In this document: positions 50,070-59,452 of the stretch, piece after piece
How the letters are laid out: the number at the start of each line of letters is the position of its first letter
Position numbering within the stretch: position 1 is the stretch's first letter
Notes under the pieces: model-generated
Databases searched by the model: none
Told to the model about the DNA's origin: nothing
What the model saw: only the letters and a program-made list of their open reading frames with translations
From: Novosphingobium fuchskuhlense
GTDB lineage: Bacteria > Pseudomonadota > Alphaproteobacteria > Sphingomonadales > Sphingomonadaceae
Length of the DNA: 64,000 bases
NCBI RefSeq assembly: GCF_001519075.1
Contig: NZ_KQ954245.1
Span: 62,001-126,000, forward strand
Reading direction: 5' to 3'
Made by a program: the position numbers and the translations under genes

Positions 50070-51056
50070 TCAACCGCTATTGCGGGCGGTGGTGGCCGGT
50101 GGCGGGCTCTGCCAGGCGAGCTGGGCGAAGACGCTCTGGATTTCGCCCAGCACGATATCGGCGGCATAGCTCGGCGGACGGGCCGCCGCGGTGCACAGCG
50201 CCAGCGTCATCGGACGCAGGACGGGATCGGAAATGCGGGTGAAGGACAGGAGGCCCGCGCGCACTTCGGTGACGACATCGAGCGAGGTGAGGATGCCGAT
50301 GCCGACGCCTTCCATGACGAGGCTGGTGATCATCTGGATGTTGTTGCTGGTGGCCTTGCGATCCAGCACGAGGCGCGTGGTGCCTTCAAGCACGGCGATC
50401 TGCTGATGGACCGCAAGCGGGGCCGAAGGCACGACGACCGGCGAGCCGGCGCAGGCGGAAAAGCGCACCTCGGCCTGGCCGGCGAGAAGATGGCCCGGCG
50501 GCGTGATGAAACCGAGGTGGACATCGACAAAGGCGCGCACGGTGATGTCGCGATAGGATTCGGGGCCGAAAAACACGCCGAAATCGACCTCGCCGGTGGC
50601 GATCATGCGGCGCACGGCATCGTTGGCGGCAACTTTCACTTCGATGGTGATGCCGGGGTAGCGGCTCTGCAGCGAGCGGATCGCGGCAGGGATCAAGCCT
50701 TTGGCCAGCGCATCGATCACCGCGATCTCGACGTGGCCGCGTTTCAGCCCGCGCAAGTCCTCGATCTGGGCGCGCACTTCGCCAAGGCTCTTCTGCCAGC
50801 GCCCGCCGGCGGCCATGAGGATTTCGCCCGCCGCCGTGAGGCGCAGGCCCGTGGGCAGACGCTCGAACAGCGGCATTCCGATTTCGGCCTCGACGTTGAG
50901 AATCTGGCGGTCGATCGCGGAGGCGGAGACATTGAGTTCGTCCGCCGCCTTGCGGATCGAGCCGAGGCGGCCGACGGCGAGGAAATAGCGCAGGAAGCGG
51001 GAGAATGCCGGCACGTCGTGGGTCCTGTCTGGGCGGGGCCTGTCTGGGCGGGTCAT
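50070..51056 (-). CDS. LysR family transcriptional regulator
   Basis: 328 residues. The winged helix has RFLRYFLAVGRLGSIRKAAD then ELNVSASAIDRQILNVEAEI, followed by the ligand-binding domain (VEIAVIDALAKGLIPAAI). Divergent from the adenosine deaminase gene with 115 bp between them, a typical LysR arrangement in which one operator serves both. Its likely effector is a purine or purine-derived amide, by context. Confidence 0.92.
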   Translation of the reverse strand: MTRPDRPRPDRTHDVPAFSRFLRYFLAVGRLGSIRKAADELNVSASAIDRQILNVEAEIGMPLFERLPTGLRLTAAGEILMAAGGRWQKSLGEVRAQIEDLRGLKRGHVEIAVIDALAKGLIPAAIRSLQSRYPGITIEVKVAANDAVRRMIATGEVDFGVFFGPESYRDITVRAFVDVHLGFITPPGHLLAGQAEVRFSACAGSPVVVPSAPLAVHQQIAVLEGTTRLVLDRKATSNNIQMITSLVMEGVGIGILTSLDVVTEVRAGLLSFTRISDPVLRPMTLALCTAAARPPSYAADIVLGEIQSVFAQLAWQSPPPATTARNSG

Positions 51057-51084
51057 GGCCGGGATTTTACCCTGCCTAATTTTC

Positions 51085-51108
51085 GCAACACCTTGCGCGA
51101 TTCATTGC
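51085..51108. promoter_or_regulatory. Candidate LysR operator, copy 1
   Basis: gcaaca-N10-ttcattgc between lysR and the adenosine deaminase gene. Also here is the inverted pair cgcaa-cacc-ttgcg and two direct copies of ttgcgcga (51093-51100 and 51111-51118). The gcaaca-N10-ttcattgc arrangement returns with exact spacing at 59388-59411 ahead of another gene in the locus. Confidence 0.55.
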
Positions 51109-51171
51109 AGTTGCGCGAAACAGGTCAAGATCATAATCACGCTGCAGTGCAATAGAAGGGGCGGTAACCTG

Positions 51172-52731
51172 GTGCGGGGGAGTGCGGAATTGTGGGCCGT
51201 GGTGGCGCGCGCGCTGGGCGCGGTGCTGCTGGCCGCTCCTGCTGCACCTGCGCTGGCAGAGCCGGCACTAAGCGATCCCGCGCGCGAGGCGGCTGTCGCC
51301 AGACTGATCGAGGAGGCGCGCGAAAGCCCGCCTGCCTTGCGCGTGCTGCTGCGCGGCATGCCCAAGGGCGGCGACCTCCACAACCACCTTGCTGGTGCGA
51401 TCTACGCCGAGGATTTCCTGACCTGGGCGGACGAGAAGGGCTTCTGCGTCGATGCCGGCGGGCTGAGTGTGGAGCCGCCGCCGTGCCCGGCCGAGCGGCG
51501 GATCACCACCTTTGCCGCCGCCCACGAATTTGCCATGGACCGGCTGATCGATGCGATGTCGACGCGCGGAGTCCAGCGCGGAGTGGGGGCGAACGATGCG
51601 TCCGGCCATACCCAGTTCTTCCGCTCGTTCGAACGGTTCGGGCCGATGGGCGGCGAAACCGCGAAGATGCTGACGGCGGCGCGGCGCACAGCGGCGGGCG
51701 ACACCGTTTCCTACCTCGAGCTTGATCACAACACGCTGACGCTGACGTCGGTGGTGCGCGCGGCGGGCGATGCTGCGCTGGCGCAAGGCGATCTGGCGGC
51801 GGTCTACGCCGAGGAGGCGAAGGCCTTCGCGGGCCTGATCCCCAAGGCGCGCGCCGAGCTCGATGCCGACGAGGCCGTTTCGGCCAAGGCGATGGCCTGC
51901 GGCACGCCGGCGGCGGAACCGGCCTGCAAGGTTGCCGTCCATTACCTGTTCCAGGCGCTGCGGGCGCTGCCGCCGCGGCAGGTCTATCGCTCGCTGATCC
52001 TGGGCTTCATGATGGCGAACGCCGATCCGCGCTTTGTCGGGATCAATATCGTGATGCCCGAGGATGCGTGGCTGGCGCGGCGCGATTATGGCCTGCACAT
52101 GGCGATGCTGCGCCTGCTGGCCGCGAAGTATCCCCGTGTGAAGATGACCCTGCATGCGGGCGAGGTCACGCTGGGGCAGGTGCCGCCGGCGGACCTTCGG
52201 GATCACATCGCGCAGGCGGTGGCTGTGGGCGCGAAGCGGATCGGGCACGGCACCGGTATCGCCTTCGAGGACCGGGCCGAGGATACCATGGCGCGGATGG
52301 CGCGCGAGGGCGTTGCGGTCGAGATCAACCTCACCAGCAATGCCGTGATCCTGGGCGTGAAGGGCGCGGACCACCCGCTGAACCTCTACCGCGCGCACGG
52401 CGTGCCGGTGGTGCTATCGACCGATGACGAGGGCGTGCTGCGCTCGGACATGACCAACGAATATGTCCGCGCGGTGCGCGAACAGGGCCTCGGTTACAGC
52501 GATCTCAAGCGCATCGCGCGTGCGGGCCTTGCCTATTCCTTCGTGCCCGGCGGGGCACTCTGGTCCGATCCGGTTGGGCTGGTGCCGGTGCCCGCCTGTG
52601 CTGATTCTGCCACACCTTCATGCGCCAAGTATCTGGCTAGCAACGAGAAGGCGCGACTGCAGATGGATCTTGAACACCAATTTGCAACCTACGAGACCGA
52701 GCGGCTGGCGCGGGCGCGAAAGGTGTCTTAA
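51172..52731 (+). CDS. Exported adenosine deaminase (ADGF/ADA2-like)
   Basis: 519 residues, GTG start at 51172 with a signal peptide (LGAVLLAAPAAPALAEP). Metal and catalytic motifs of the adenosine/AMP deaminase family are complete: GGDLHNHLAGA, TLHAGEV, RIGHGTGI, and STDDEGV. Relatives include the secreted ADGF-type adenosine deaminases. Location would be periplasm or outside. It converts adenosine to inosine. Divergent from lysR, with the ttgcgcga repeats between. Confidence 0.88.
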   Translation: MRGSAELWAVVARALGAVLLAAPAAPALAEPALSDPAREAAVARLIEEARESPPALRVLLRGMPKGGDLHNHLAGAIYAEDFLTWADEKGFCVDAGGLSVEPPPCPAERRITTFAAAHEFAMDRLIDAMSTRGVQRGVGANDASGHTQFFRSFERFGPMGGETAKMLTAARRTAAGDTVSYLELDHNTLTLTSVVRAAGDAALAQGDLAAVYAEEAKAFAGLIPKARAELDADEAVSAKAMACGTPAAEPACKVAVHYLFQALRALPPRQVYRSLILGFMMANADPRFVGINIVMPEDAWLARRDYGLHMAMLRLLAAKYPRVKMTLHAGEVTLGQVPPADLRDHIAQAVAVGAKRIGHGTGIAFEDRAEDTMARMAREGVAVEINLTSNAVILGVKGADHPLNLYRAHGVPVVLSTDDEGVLRSDMTNEYVRAVREQGLGYSDLKRIARAGLAYSFVPGGALWSDPVGLVPVPACADSATPSCAKYLASNEKARLQMDLEHQFATYETERLARARKVS

Positions 52732-52935
52732 GAACGCAACACAAATAATACGGTCCGCCGCTTTGGTGGCATGATAAAAAACGGGTGCGCTTGGCCAAGG
52801 GGATGCCGCATAGCGGCATGGCGGCCGGGAAGACTGCCCGATGGTTTGCGGGAGAGGCGCGGTTCAACCACGCGCATCGCGCTCCTCACGTGAGGTGAGG
52901 GCGGAGCGCCATTTGCGTCCCAGGGGGTCAACTCA
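52732..52935 (+). promoter_or_regulatory. Structured leader before the TonB receptor gene
   Basis: 204 bp without a gene. It holds a hairpin atgccgc-ata-gcggcat (52803-52819), a 7-bp stem gcgctcc...ggagcgc (52879-52909) enclosing the perfect palindrome cctcacgtgagg, and an aggggg ribosome site 9 bases before the ATG. The alternate pairings of the second hairpin would suit a regulated leader RNA, but no known riboswitch was recognised. Confidence 0.45.
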
Positions 52936-55380
52936 ATGCTCTACCCGAACAAACCTGCGCAGTCTGCTGCGCCGCGCGGCCTTGTCAAAGGCCTTGCCCT
53001 GCTTCTCGGTTGCACCGCGCTGACCGTTCCGGCTTTCGCGCAGGAGGCCCCGGCCGACGAACAGCCGGCCAAGGAAGAGATCGTCGTCGTCGGCTCGCTT
53101 GGCGCACTGCCCGTCAAGGATGTCGGCTCGATCTTCGGCTTCGACAAGAACCTTGTCGAAACCCCGCGCTCGGCCTCGACCATTTCGAAAGAGCAGCTCG
53201 AGCGCTTCGGCGTGAGCGAGATCTACGACCTCGTCGCGCAGGCTCCGGGCACCTTCACGAACTCGTTCTTCGGCGTCGGCGGTGCGCTCGACATTCGCGG
53301 CACCCCTGGCGAAGTCTACTTCCGCGGCGTGCGCCGGCTCGACAATCCCGGCAACTACCCGACCCCGATCGGCGCCTCGGACCGCATCGACATCGTGCGC
53401 GGCCCGGCCTCGCCGATCTATGGCCCGTCGAAGACCGGCGGCTACATGAATTTCGTGCCCAAGTCGGCCCGCGTGGCCAAGGGCAAGTACATGGACAATC
53501 CCGAAGGCCAGATCTCGTACACCGGCGGCAGCTGGTCGAAGAGCGTGCTTTCGGCCGAACTGCGCGGCCCCGGCAAGCTCGGCAGCCAGGCGTTCGGCTA
53601 CAGCCTCTACGCCGAGGTCGAGGATTCGGGCTCGTACTATCGCAACATGAGCACCAAGCAGACCATTCTGCAGGGTTCGTTCGATACCGACCTCACGCCC
53701 AATCTGCGGCTTGAATTCGGCGGCATGTACCAGAACTACAAAGGCCAGCAGAACGGCGGCTGGAACCGCCTGACGCAGGACCTCGTCGACAACGGCACCT
53801 ACATCACCGGTTCCGCCAAGCCGCTCGACACCAGCGGCGATGGCAAGATCTCGCCCGACGAGTTCGATGCGGCGGGTTCGTTCGGCGTGTTCGGCACGTT
53901 TGCGTGCGACAACAAGGGTGTGGGCCCGGCGGGCTGGACCGACGCGTGCCTCAAGGCGAATTTCCCGCAGCTTGCGCTGACCGGCGTCGGCACGGCCAAG
54001 CTCGACCGCCGCAACACGCTGACCGGCCCCAACGACAAGCTGTGGAACAAGTCGACCACCGCCTACATGGACCTGATCTGGGACCTCGGGAACGATCTCG
54101 AGATCAAGAACCAGCTGTTCTACGACGGCTATGACAACATCAACGAGAACGCCTACGGCTTCTCGCAGTTCCACAATTCCTACGTGATCGAGGACAAGAT
54201 CGTCCTCTCGAAGAAGTTCACCACGAACGTCGGCAAGTTCTCGGTCCAGCTGTCGCCGTCGGTGCGCTACACCGACTTCCTGCACGGTGACGATTTCGAC
54301 TACGAGTACTTCCACCGTGTTGACCTTACCAAGGGCTATGACGCGCTCTCGACGCGCCTGCTCTCGACCCAGTCGGGCAAGGACTACTCGTCCTACCTGC
54401 GCGGCTACTACACCGATTTCGGGTTCGCCGGTCTCACCGACCTCGATTTCGACTTCGGTCTCGATCTGACGCTGGGTGCCCGCTACGACAACATCAAGGG
54501 CAAGTCGTCGAGCGATGCGACCCGCACCCGTTCTAAGAACGGCGATGTCGGTCAGGACACCAAGGGTGTGTGGTCGTGGTCGGCCAGCGCCAACTACCGT
54601 CTGCCGTTCGGCCTCGTGCCCTATGCCACGATCTCCCGTCAGTCGGTGGTGATCGCCGGGCAGGGCGCCGAGCTCGATCCGGGCAACCTCAAGGGCAAGA
54701 CGTGGACGACCGCCTCGAAGCTCTATGAAGGCGGCATCAAGGGCTCGTTCCTCAATAACCGTCTCTATGCCGCCGTGTCGGTCTACAAGCAGAGCCGCGT
54801 CGACTTCAACGCGCAGTCGATCACAGTGAACCAGGCGGTCGAGACGCGCGGCCTCGAAGCTGAAATGCGCTGGTCGGTGGACAAGCACTTCCTGGTGACC
54901 GGCGCCTATACCCGCACCAACGTCTACAACCTGACGGGTCTGAACGACGGATCGCTGTTCAGCTTCTTCGGCGTGGGCGATCTCACCAACGTCAAGGATC
55001 CCTCGCTGTACTTTGGTGGCCAGCTGTTTGGTCTCGTGCCGGTTGCGAACAAGAACCAGTCGCGCCGCGCGGGTATTCCGAAGGATCTGTTCTCGGCGAC
55101 TGCTACCTACTCGTTCGACAATGGTCTCGCGTTTGCCGGCAGTGTCAGCCATGTTCCGTCGGTGTTTTCGGGCCAGTCGCAGGCGATCCGCCTGCCGGCC
55201 TACACGCTGGTCGATGGCAGCGTGTCGTACACGAAGGGGCCGTGGCTGTTCCGCGCGGTCGTGAAAAACCTGACGAATGCCAAGTACTTCCGCGCCAACT
55301 TCACTGAACTGTTCGGCGGCACGATCGCGCTGCCCGAGCGTCCGCGCAGCTGGCAGGCCTCGGTCGTCTACAAGTTCTGA
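52936..55380 (+). CDS. TonB-dependent receptor in purine locus
   Basis: 814 residues. Signal peptide (GLALLLGCTALTVPAFAQ), TonB box EEIVVVGS, a plug domain with TPRSASTISKEQLERFGVSE and DRIDIVRGPASPIYGPSKT, and a beta barrel ending ASVVYKF with a terminal aromatic. It lies between genes for an exported adenosine deaminase and a NUP-type protein, so nucleosides or nucleotides are the likely cargo; this is inference, as the plug does not match any characterised receptor that I recall. Confidence 0.9.
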   Translation: MLYPNKPAQSAAPRGLVKGLALLLGCTALTVPAFAQEAPADEQPAKEEIVVVGSLGALPVKDVGSIFGFDKNLVETPRSASTISKEQLERFGVSEIYDLVAQAPGTFTNSFFGVGGALDIRGTPGEVYFRGVRRLDNPGNYPTPIGASDRIDIVRGPASPIYGPSKTGGYMNFVPKSARVAKGKYMDNPEGQISYTGGSWSKSVLSAELRGPGKLGSQAFGYSLYAEVEDSGSYYRNMSTKQTILQGSFDTDLTPNLRLEFGGMYQNYKGQQNGGWNRLTQDLVDNGTYITGSAKPLDTSGDGKISPDEFDAAGSFGVFGTFACDNKGVGPAGWTDACLKANFPQLALTGVGTAKLDRRNTLTGPNDKLWNKSTTAYMDLIWDLGNDLEIKNQLFYDGYDNINENAYGFSQFHNSYVIEDKIVLSKKFTTNVGKFSVQLSPSVRYTDFLHGDDFDYEYFHRVDLTKGYDALSTRLLSTQSGKDYSSYLRGYYTDFGFAGLTDLDFDFGLDLTLGARYDNIKGKSSSDATRTRSKNGDVGQDTKGVWSWSASANYRLPFGLVPYATISRQSVVIAGQGAELDPGNLKGKTWTTASKLYEGGIKGSFLNNRLYAAVSVYKQSRVDFNAQSITVNQAVETRGLEAEMRWSVDKHFLVTGAYTRTNVYNLTGLNDGSLFSFFGVGDLTNVKDPSLYFGGQLFGLVPVANKNQSRRAGIPKDLFSATATYSFDNGLAFAGSVSHVPSVFSGQSQAIRLPAYTLVDGSVSYTKGPWLFRAVVKNLTNAKYFRANFTELFGGTIALPERPRSWQASVVYKF

Positions 55381-55390
55381 CCGGGCCATG

Positions 55391-55428
55391 GGCGAGGGGC
55401 GGAAGCGCCGTCCCTCGCCTCTTATTTC
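55391..55428 (+). terminator. Hairpin between receptor and NUP genes
   Basis: Long stem ggcgaggg-g-cgg / ccg-t-ccctcgcc followed by tcttattt. It sits 11 bases after the receptor stop. It may be a partial terminator giving high receptor but lower downstream expression. Confidence 0.7.
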
Positions 55429-55455
55429 TGACGTGATTTCAGGGTGACCATACCC

Positions 55456-56565
55456 ATGCGTCTTTTCGCGCGCCTCGTTTGCGCTCTTTGCCTGCTGCTG
55501 CCCGCGGCTGCCCATGCGGCTCCGGTCGCCGATGCGGCGACGCTGGCGGCTGTGCGGGCCTGTGCGCCGGCGCGGCCCTGCGCGGCCAGGCTGCCGGTAC
55601 GCGTGGTCGTCGTCACCATGTTCGAGATCGGCAAGGATACCGGCGACAAGCCGGGCGAGTTCCAGCTGTGGAAGGAACGCCGCCACCTGACCGAGACGCT
55701 GCCGTTCCCGCAAGGCTGGCATGATCTGGCCTATGATCCCGAGACGGGTGTGCTGGCGATCGTGACGGGCATGGGCTCGATCAAGTCCGCCACCGCCGCG
55801 CTGGCGCTGGGGCTGGATGATCGGCTCGAGCTGTCCAAGGCCTATTGGCTGGTGGCGGGGATTGCCGGGATCGATCCCGAGGACGCCTCGGTCGGCTCGG
55901 CTGCCTGGGCGCATTACCTGATCGACGGCGACATGGCGCACGAGATCGATGCGCGCGAAATCCCCAAGGACTGGAAGAGCGGCTATTTCGCGCTCCACAG
56001 CAAGGGTCCGATGGACCCCACGCCGCTGGACCCGGCGAACGGCGAAATGTTCGAGCTCAACCCTGCGCTGCAGGACTGGGCCTTTGCCCTGACCAGGGAC
56101 ATGGCGCTCCCCGATGACGCGCGGATCGCCGAGGCGCGGACGGCGTTCAAGGGCTATCCCAATGCGCAGAAGCCGCCGTTCGTGCTCAAGGGCGACAATC
56201 TGGCGGCGATGACCTTCTGGCACGGCGCGAAGATGACGCAGTGGGCCAATGACTGGACGAAGTTCTGGACGCGGGGGAAGGGCGAGTTCGTGACCTCCGC
56301 GATGGAGGAGACCGGCACCGTCCAGTCGATCGAATACCTCACCAAGGTGGGCCGGGCCGACCGGAATCGCGTCATGGTGCTGCGGGCGGGCAGCAATTTC
56401 ACGATGCCGCCGCCGGGAGTGGATGCGGCAACCTATCTCCTGAGCGAGAACCAGGGCTATGCCGGGATGACCGCGGCGCTGGAGAGCCTCTATGCGGTCG
56501 GCGGCAAGGTCGTGGACGAGATCACAGCGCATTGGGACCGCTATGAAGCGAGCCCGCCGAAATGA
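55456..56565 (+). CDS. Purine nucleoside permease (NUP) family protein
   Basis: 369 residues with a signal peptide (LVCALCLLLPAAAHA). Body blocks: VRVVVVTMFEIGKDTGDKPG, VTGMGSIKSATAALALGL and VAGIAGIDPEDASVGSAAWA match NUP. The fold is related to nucleoside phosphorylases, so although named a permease, it may cleave or bind nucleosides in the periplasm. ATG at 55456. Position directly after the receptor supports a role in nucleoside processing. Confidence 0.88.
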   Translation: MRLFARLVCALCLLLPAAAHAAPVADAATLAAVRACAPARPCAARLPVRVVVVTMFEIGKDTGDKPGEFQLWKERRHLTETLPFPQGWHDLAYDPETGVLAIVTGMGSIKSATAALALGLDDRLELSKAYWLVAGIAGIDPEDASVGSAAWAHYLIDGDMAHEIDAREIPKDWKSGYFALHSKGPMDPTPLDPANGEMFELNPALQDWAFALTRDMALPDDARIAEARTAFKGYPNAQKPPFVLKGDNLAAMTFWHGAKMTQWANDWTKFWTRGKGEFVTSAMEETGTVQSIEYLTKVGRADRNRVMVLRAGSNFTMPPPGVDAATYLLSENQGYAGMTAALESLYAVGGKVVDEITAHWDRYEASPPK

Positions 56566-56580
56566 GGGTGCGGTGCTGAC

Positions 56581-57942
56581 ATGACGCTGACGCTCATCCG
56601 CAACGCGGCCGTGATCGCGGCTATGGACGACGCGGGGAGCGAGATTCCCGGCGGCGCGGTGGCGCTCAAGGACGGCGTGATCCTTGCGGTGGGGACTACC
56701 GCCGAACTCGCACCGCTGGCAGGCCATGCCGATGTGATCATCGAGGCGGCGGGGTGCGTGGTGACGCCGGGGCTGATCAACACCCACCACCACTTGTACC
56801 AGACGCTGACCCGCGCGGTGCCGGGGGCGACCGAGGCTTCGCTGTTTGGTTGGCTGAAGCGTCTCTATCCGATCTGGGCGCGCTACACGCCCGATGACGT
56901 GTTCGCCGCGACGCAGCTGGGGCTGGCCGAGCTGGCGCTTTCGGGCTGTTCGCTGAGCAGCGATCACCTCTACCTGTTTCCGAATGGCGTGACGCTGGAT
57001 GACACCATCCATGCCGCTGCGGGGATCGGCCTGCGCTTTCACGCGACGCGCGGCGCGATGAGCGTGGGGGAAAGCGCCGGGGGCCTGCCGCCGGACAGTC
57101 TGGTCGAGCGCGAGGATGCGATCCTTGCCGACTGCATCCGGGTGATCGACCGCTTCCACGACGCGGCAGACGGCGCGATGGTGCGCGTGGGCGTGGCCCC
57201 CTGTTCGCCCTTTTCGGTGAGCCGCGAACTCATGCGCGATGCGGCGCTGCTGGCGCGTGACAAGGGCGTGATGCTGCACACCCATCTCGCCGAAGATGCC
57301 GACGACGTGGCTTTCAGCCTTGAACGCTTCGGCTGCCGGCCGGGGCAATATGCCGAAGAGCTCGGCTGGACCGGGCCCGATGTGTGGCATGCCCACTGCG
57401 TGCAGCTCGACGCGCAGGAGATCGACCTGTTTGCGCGCACCAGGACCGGCGTGGCGCATTGCCCGGGATCAAACTGCCGGCTGGGATCGGGCGTGGCGCC
57501 GGTGCGGCGCATGGTCGATGCCGGGGTGCCGGTGGGGCTTGGCGTCGATGGATCGGCCTCGAACGACAGCGCGAACCTGCTCGGCGAGGCGCGGCAGGCC
57601 ATGCTGCTGCAGCGGGTGACGCACGGGTCGACGGCGTTTGCCGCGCGCGAGGCGCTGAAGCTCGCGACGCGCGGCGGGGCGGCGGTGCTGGGGCGGACCG
57701 ATCTGGGCCAGCTGGTGCCGGGCAAGCGCGCCGATGTTGCCGTGTGGGACATGGCCGATGTCTCGTCCACCGGCGCCTGGGACCTCGTCGCGGGGCTGGT
57801 GCTCGCGCCGCCGGCAGGGGTGCGCGACCTGTTTGTCGAAGGCCGCCCCGTCGTGCGCGGGGGCGACCTCGTGCAGACATCGCGCGCCGCCATTCTCGGC
57901 GCGGCGCGCCGCTCGCTCGATAGGCTCATTGCCACCGGATAG
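56581..57942 (+). CDS. 8-oxoguanine/guanine-type deaminase (amidohydrolase)
   Basis: 453 residues of the amidohydrolase superfamily. Motifs: the metal-binding NTHHHLYQTLTRAVPGA, HTHLAEDADDVAFSLERFG, WHAHCVQLDAQEIDLFA, and VGLGVDGSASNDSANL. Closest recalled family: 8-oxoguanine deaminase and similar purine or triazine deaminases. No signal peptide, so cytoplasmic. It starts 15 bp after NUP. Confidence 0.86.
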   Translation: MTLTLIRNAAVIAAMDDAGSEIPGGAVALKDGVILAVGTTAELAPLAGHADVIIEAAGCVVTPGLINTHHHLYQTLTRAVPGATEASLFGWLKRLYPIWARYTPDDVFAATQLGLAELALSGCSLSSDHLYLFPNGVTLDDTIHAAAGIGLRFHATRGAMSVGESAGGLPPDSLVEREDAILADCIRVIDRFHDAADGAMVRVGVAPCSPFSVSRELMRDAALLARDKGVMLHTHLAEDADDVAFSLERFGCRPGQYAEELGWTGPDVWHAHCVQLDAQEIDLFARTRTGVAHCPGSNCRLGSGVAPVRRMVDAGVPVGLGVDGSASNDSANLLGEARQAMLLQRVTHGSTAFAAREALKLATRGGAAVLGRTDLGQLVPGKRADVAVWDMADVSSTGAWDLVAGLVLAPPAGVRDLFVEGRPVVRGGDLVQTSRAAILGAARRSLDRLIATG

Positions 57943-57955
57943 GAGACTGCCCGCC

Positions 57956-59359
57956 GTGCCCCCCTCTGCTGGAAGATTGCCCAAGTCGGTCAGCCGGGCT
58001 CAGGCCCGTGATCCGGATTTCTTCCCCGGCATGGCCCTCGCGCTTCCCCTCGGCATCCAGCACGTGCTGGCGATGTTCGTTTCCAACCTGACGCCGCCGA
58101 TCATCGTGGCGGGCACGGCGGGCTTCGGGTTCGGTTCGGCGGACCCGTCCGAACTTATCTACATGATCCAGATGGCGATGCTGTTTGCCGGGATCGCGAC
58201 GCTGATGCAGACGGTCGGCTTCGGCCCCATCGGCGCGCGGCTGCCGCTGGTGCAGGGGACGAGCTTTGCCTTCATCCCGCTCATGATCCCGATTGTGGCG
58301 GGGCGCGGCGTGGGCGCGATGGCGGAGCTGACGACGGCGGCTCTGATCGGCGGGCTGGTGCATGGGGGCCTCAGCGTTTTCGTGGGCCGCGTGCGGTTTG
58401 CCTTGCCGCCAATGATCACCGGCCTTGTCGTGCTGATGATCGGGCTCTCGCTGATGCGGATCGGGGTTCAGTATGCGGCCGGCGGTGTCCCCGCGGTGGG
58501 CACGCCCGCGTTCGGCGCGGCGAACAGCTGGCTGCTGGCGGGCGTGGTCGTCTTCGCGACGCTGGGCCTCAAGTTTTTCGCGCGGGGGATATGGTCGACC
58601 GCTTCGGTGCTGCTGGGGCTGCTGGCGGGCTATCTGGTGGCGCTGATGATGGGGCGGATCTCGTTCGCGGCGGTGGGCGCGGCACCGCTGTTCATGGTGC
58701 CGCAGCCGTTCCATTTCGGCTTTGCCCTCTCCGCATCGGCCATTCTCGGTTTCGTGCTGACGGGGTTCGTCTCCTCCATCGAATCCATCGGCGATGTCGA
58801 AGCGATCTGCGAGGGGACAGCGGGCCGGCCCGCGACCGATGCCGAACTGAAAGGCGCCGTGGCGGCGGACGGCGCGGGGACGGCGCTGGCGGCGCTGTTC
58901 GGCGCGATGCCCAACACGACCTTCAGCCAGAACGTGGGCCTGATCGCGATCACCGGCATGATGAGCCGCCATGTGGTGACGCTGGGCGCGGTGTTCCTTG
59001 TGATCTGCGGGCTGGTGCCCAAGATCGGCGCGGGCATCACCACGATCCCCATCGAGGTGCTGGGCGGCGGGGTGATCGTGATGTTCGGGATGGTCGCCTC
59101 CGCCGCGCTGTCGATGCTCGCGGGGGTTACCTGGAACCAGCGCAACATGCTGGTGTTCGGGGTCAGCCTTTCGCTCGCGCTCGGCCTGCAGCTGGAGCCG
59201 GATGCGCTGGCCCATCTGCCCGAGACGGCGCGGATGCTGCTTGCATCGGGCGTGCTGCCGGCGGCGGTGCTGGCGATCCTGCTCAATCTGCTGCTGCCCG
59301 AGGAAACGGCGGGCGACGAGGAACCGCAAGCGGCCGTTATCGCCGGGGATGGAGCCTGA
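57956..59359 (+). CDS. NCS2 xanthine/uracil permease
   Basis: 467 residues, 12-14 membrane helices, GTG start at 57956. Shows LGIQHVLAMFVSNLTPPIIV and the NAT signature in NTTFSQNVGLIAITG. The NCS2/NAT family imports xanthine, uric acid or uracil by proton symport. Ggagac lies before the start. Context (deaminase, phosphoribosyltransferase) favours xanthine or a related purine. Confidence 0.9.
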   Translation: MPPSAGRLPKSVSRAQARDPDFFPGMALALPLGIQHVLAMFVSNLTPPIIVAGTAGFGFGSADPSELIYMIQMAMLFAGIATLMQTVGFGPIGARLPLVQGTSFAFIPLMIPIVAGRGVGAMAELTTAALIGGLVHGGLSVFVGRVRFALPPMITGLVVLMIGLSLMRIGVQYAAGGVPAVGTPAFGAANSWLLAGVVVFATLGLKFFARGIWSTASVLLGLLAGYLVALMMGRISFAAVGAAPLFMVPQPFHFGFALSASAILGFVLTGFVSSIESIGDVEAICEGTAGRPATDAELKGAVAADGAGTALAALFGAMPNTTFSQNVGLIAITGMMSRHVVTLGAVFLVICGLVPKIGAGITTIPIEVLGGGVIVMFGMVASAALSMLAGVTWNQRNMLVFGVSLSLALGLQLEPDALAHLPETARMLLASGVLPAAVLAILLNLLLPEETAGDEEPQAAVIAGDGA

Positions 59360-59387
59360 GCGGGTGGTGACGAGTGCGCGCTTTTTT

Positions 59388-59411
59388 GCAACAAACCGTC
59401 CGCTTCATTGC
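59388..59411. promoter_or_regulatory. Candidate LysR operator, copy 2
   Basis: Second gcaaca-N10-ttcattgc, with the same 10-base spacer as the copy at 51085-51108. It sits 41 bp before the SBF-like gene. A tttttt run precedes it. Only two copies were found by eye in the locus. Confidence 0.5.
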
Positions 59412-59452
59412 GCTAGGTCGATAGGGTCTGGCGGGGCATAGCGGGGGGAGAC

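Noticed and set aside
52933..57459. Very long minus-strand open frame (about 1500 codons) opposite the TonB receptor, NUP and deaminase genes
   Set aside because: It is antisense to three well-supported genes, its translation is low-complexity Arg/His/Gly-rich text with no motifs, and long antisense frames are expected in GC-rich genes.
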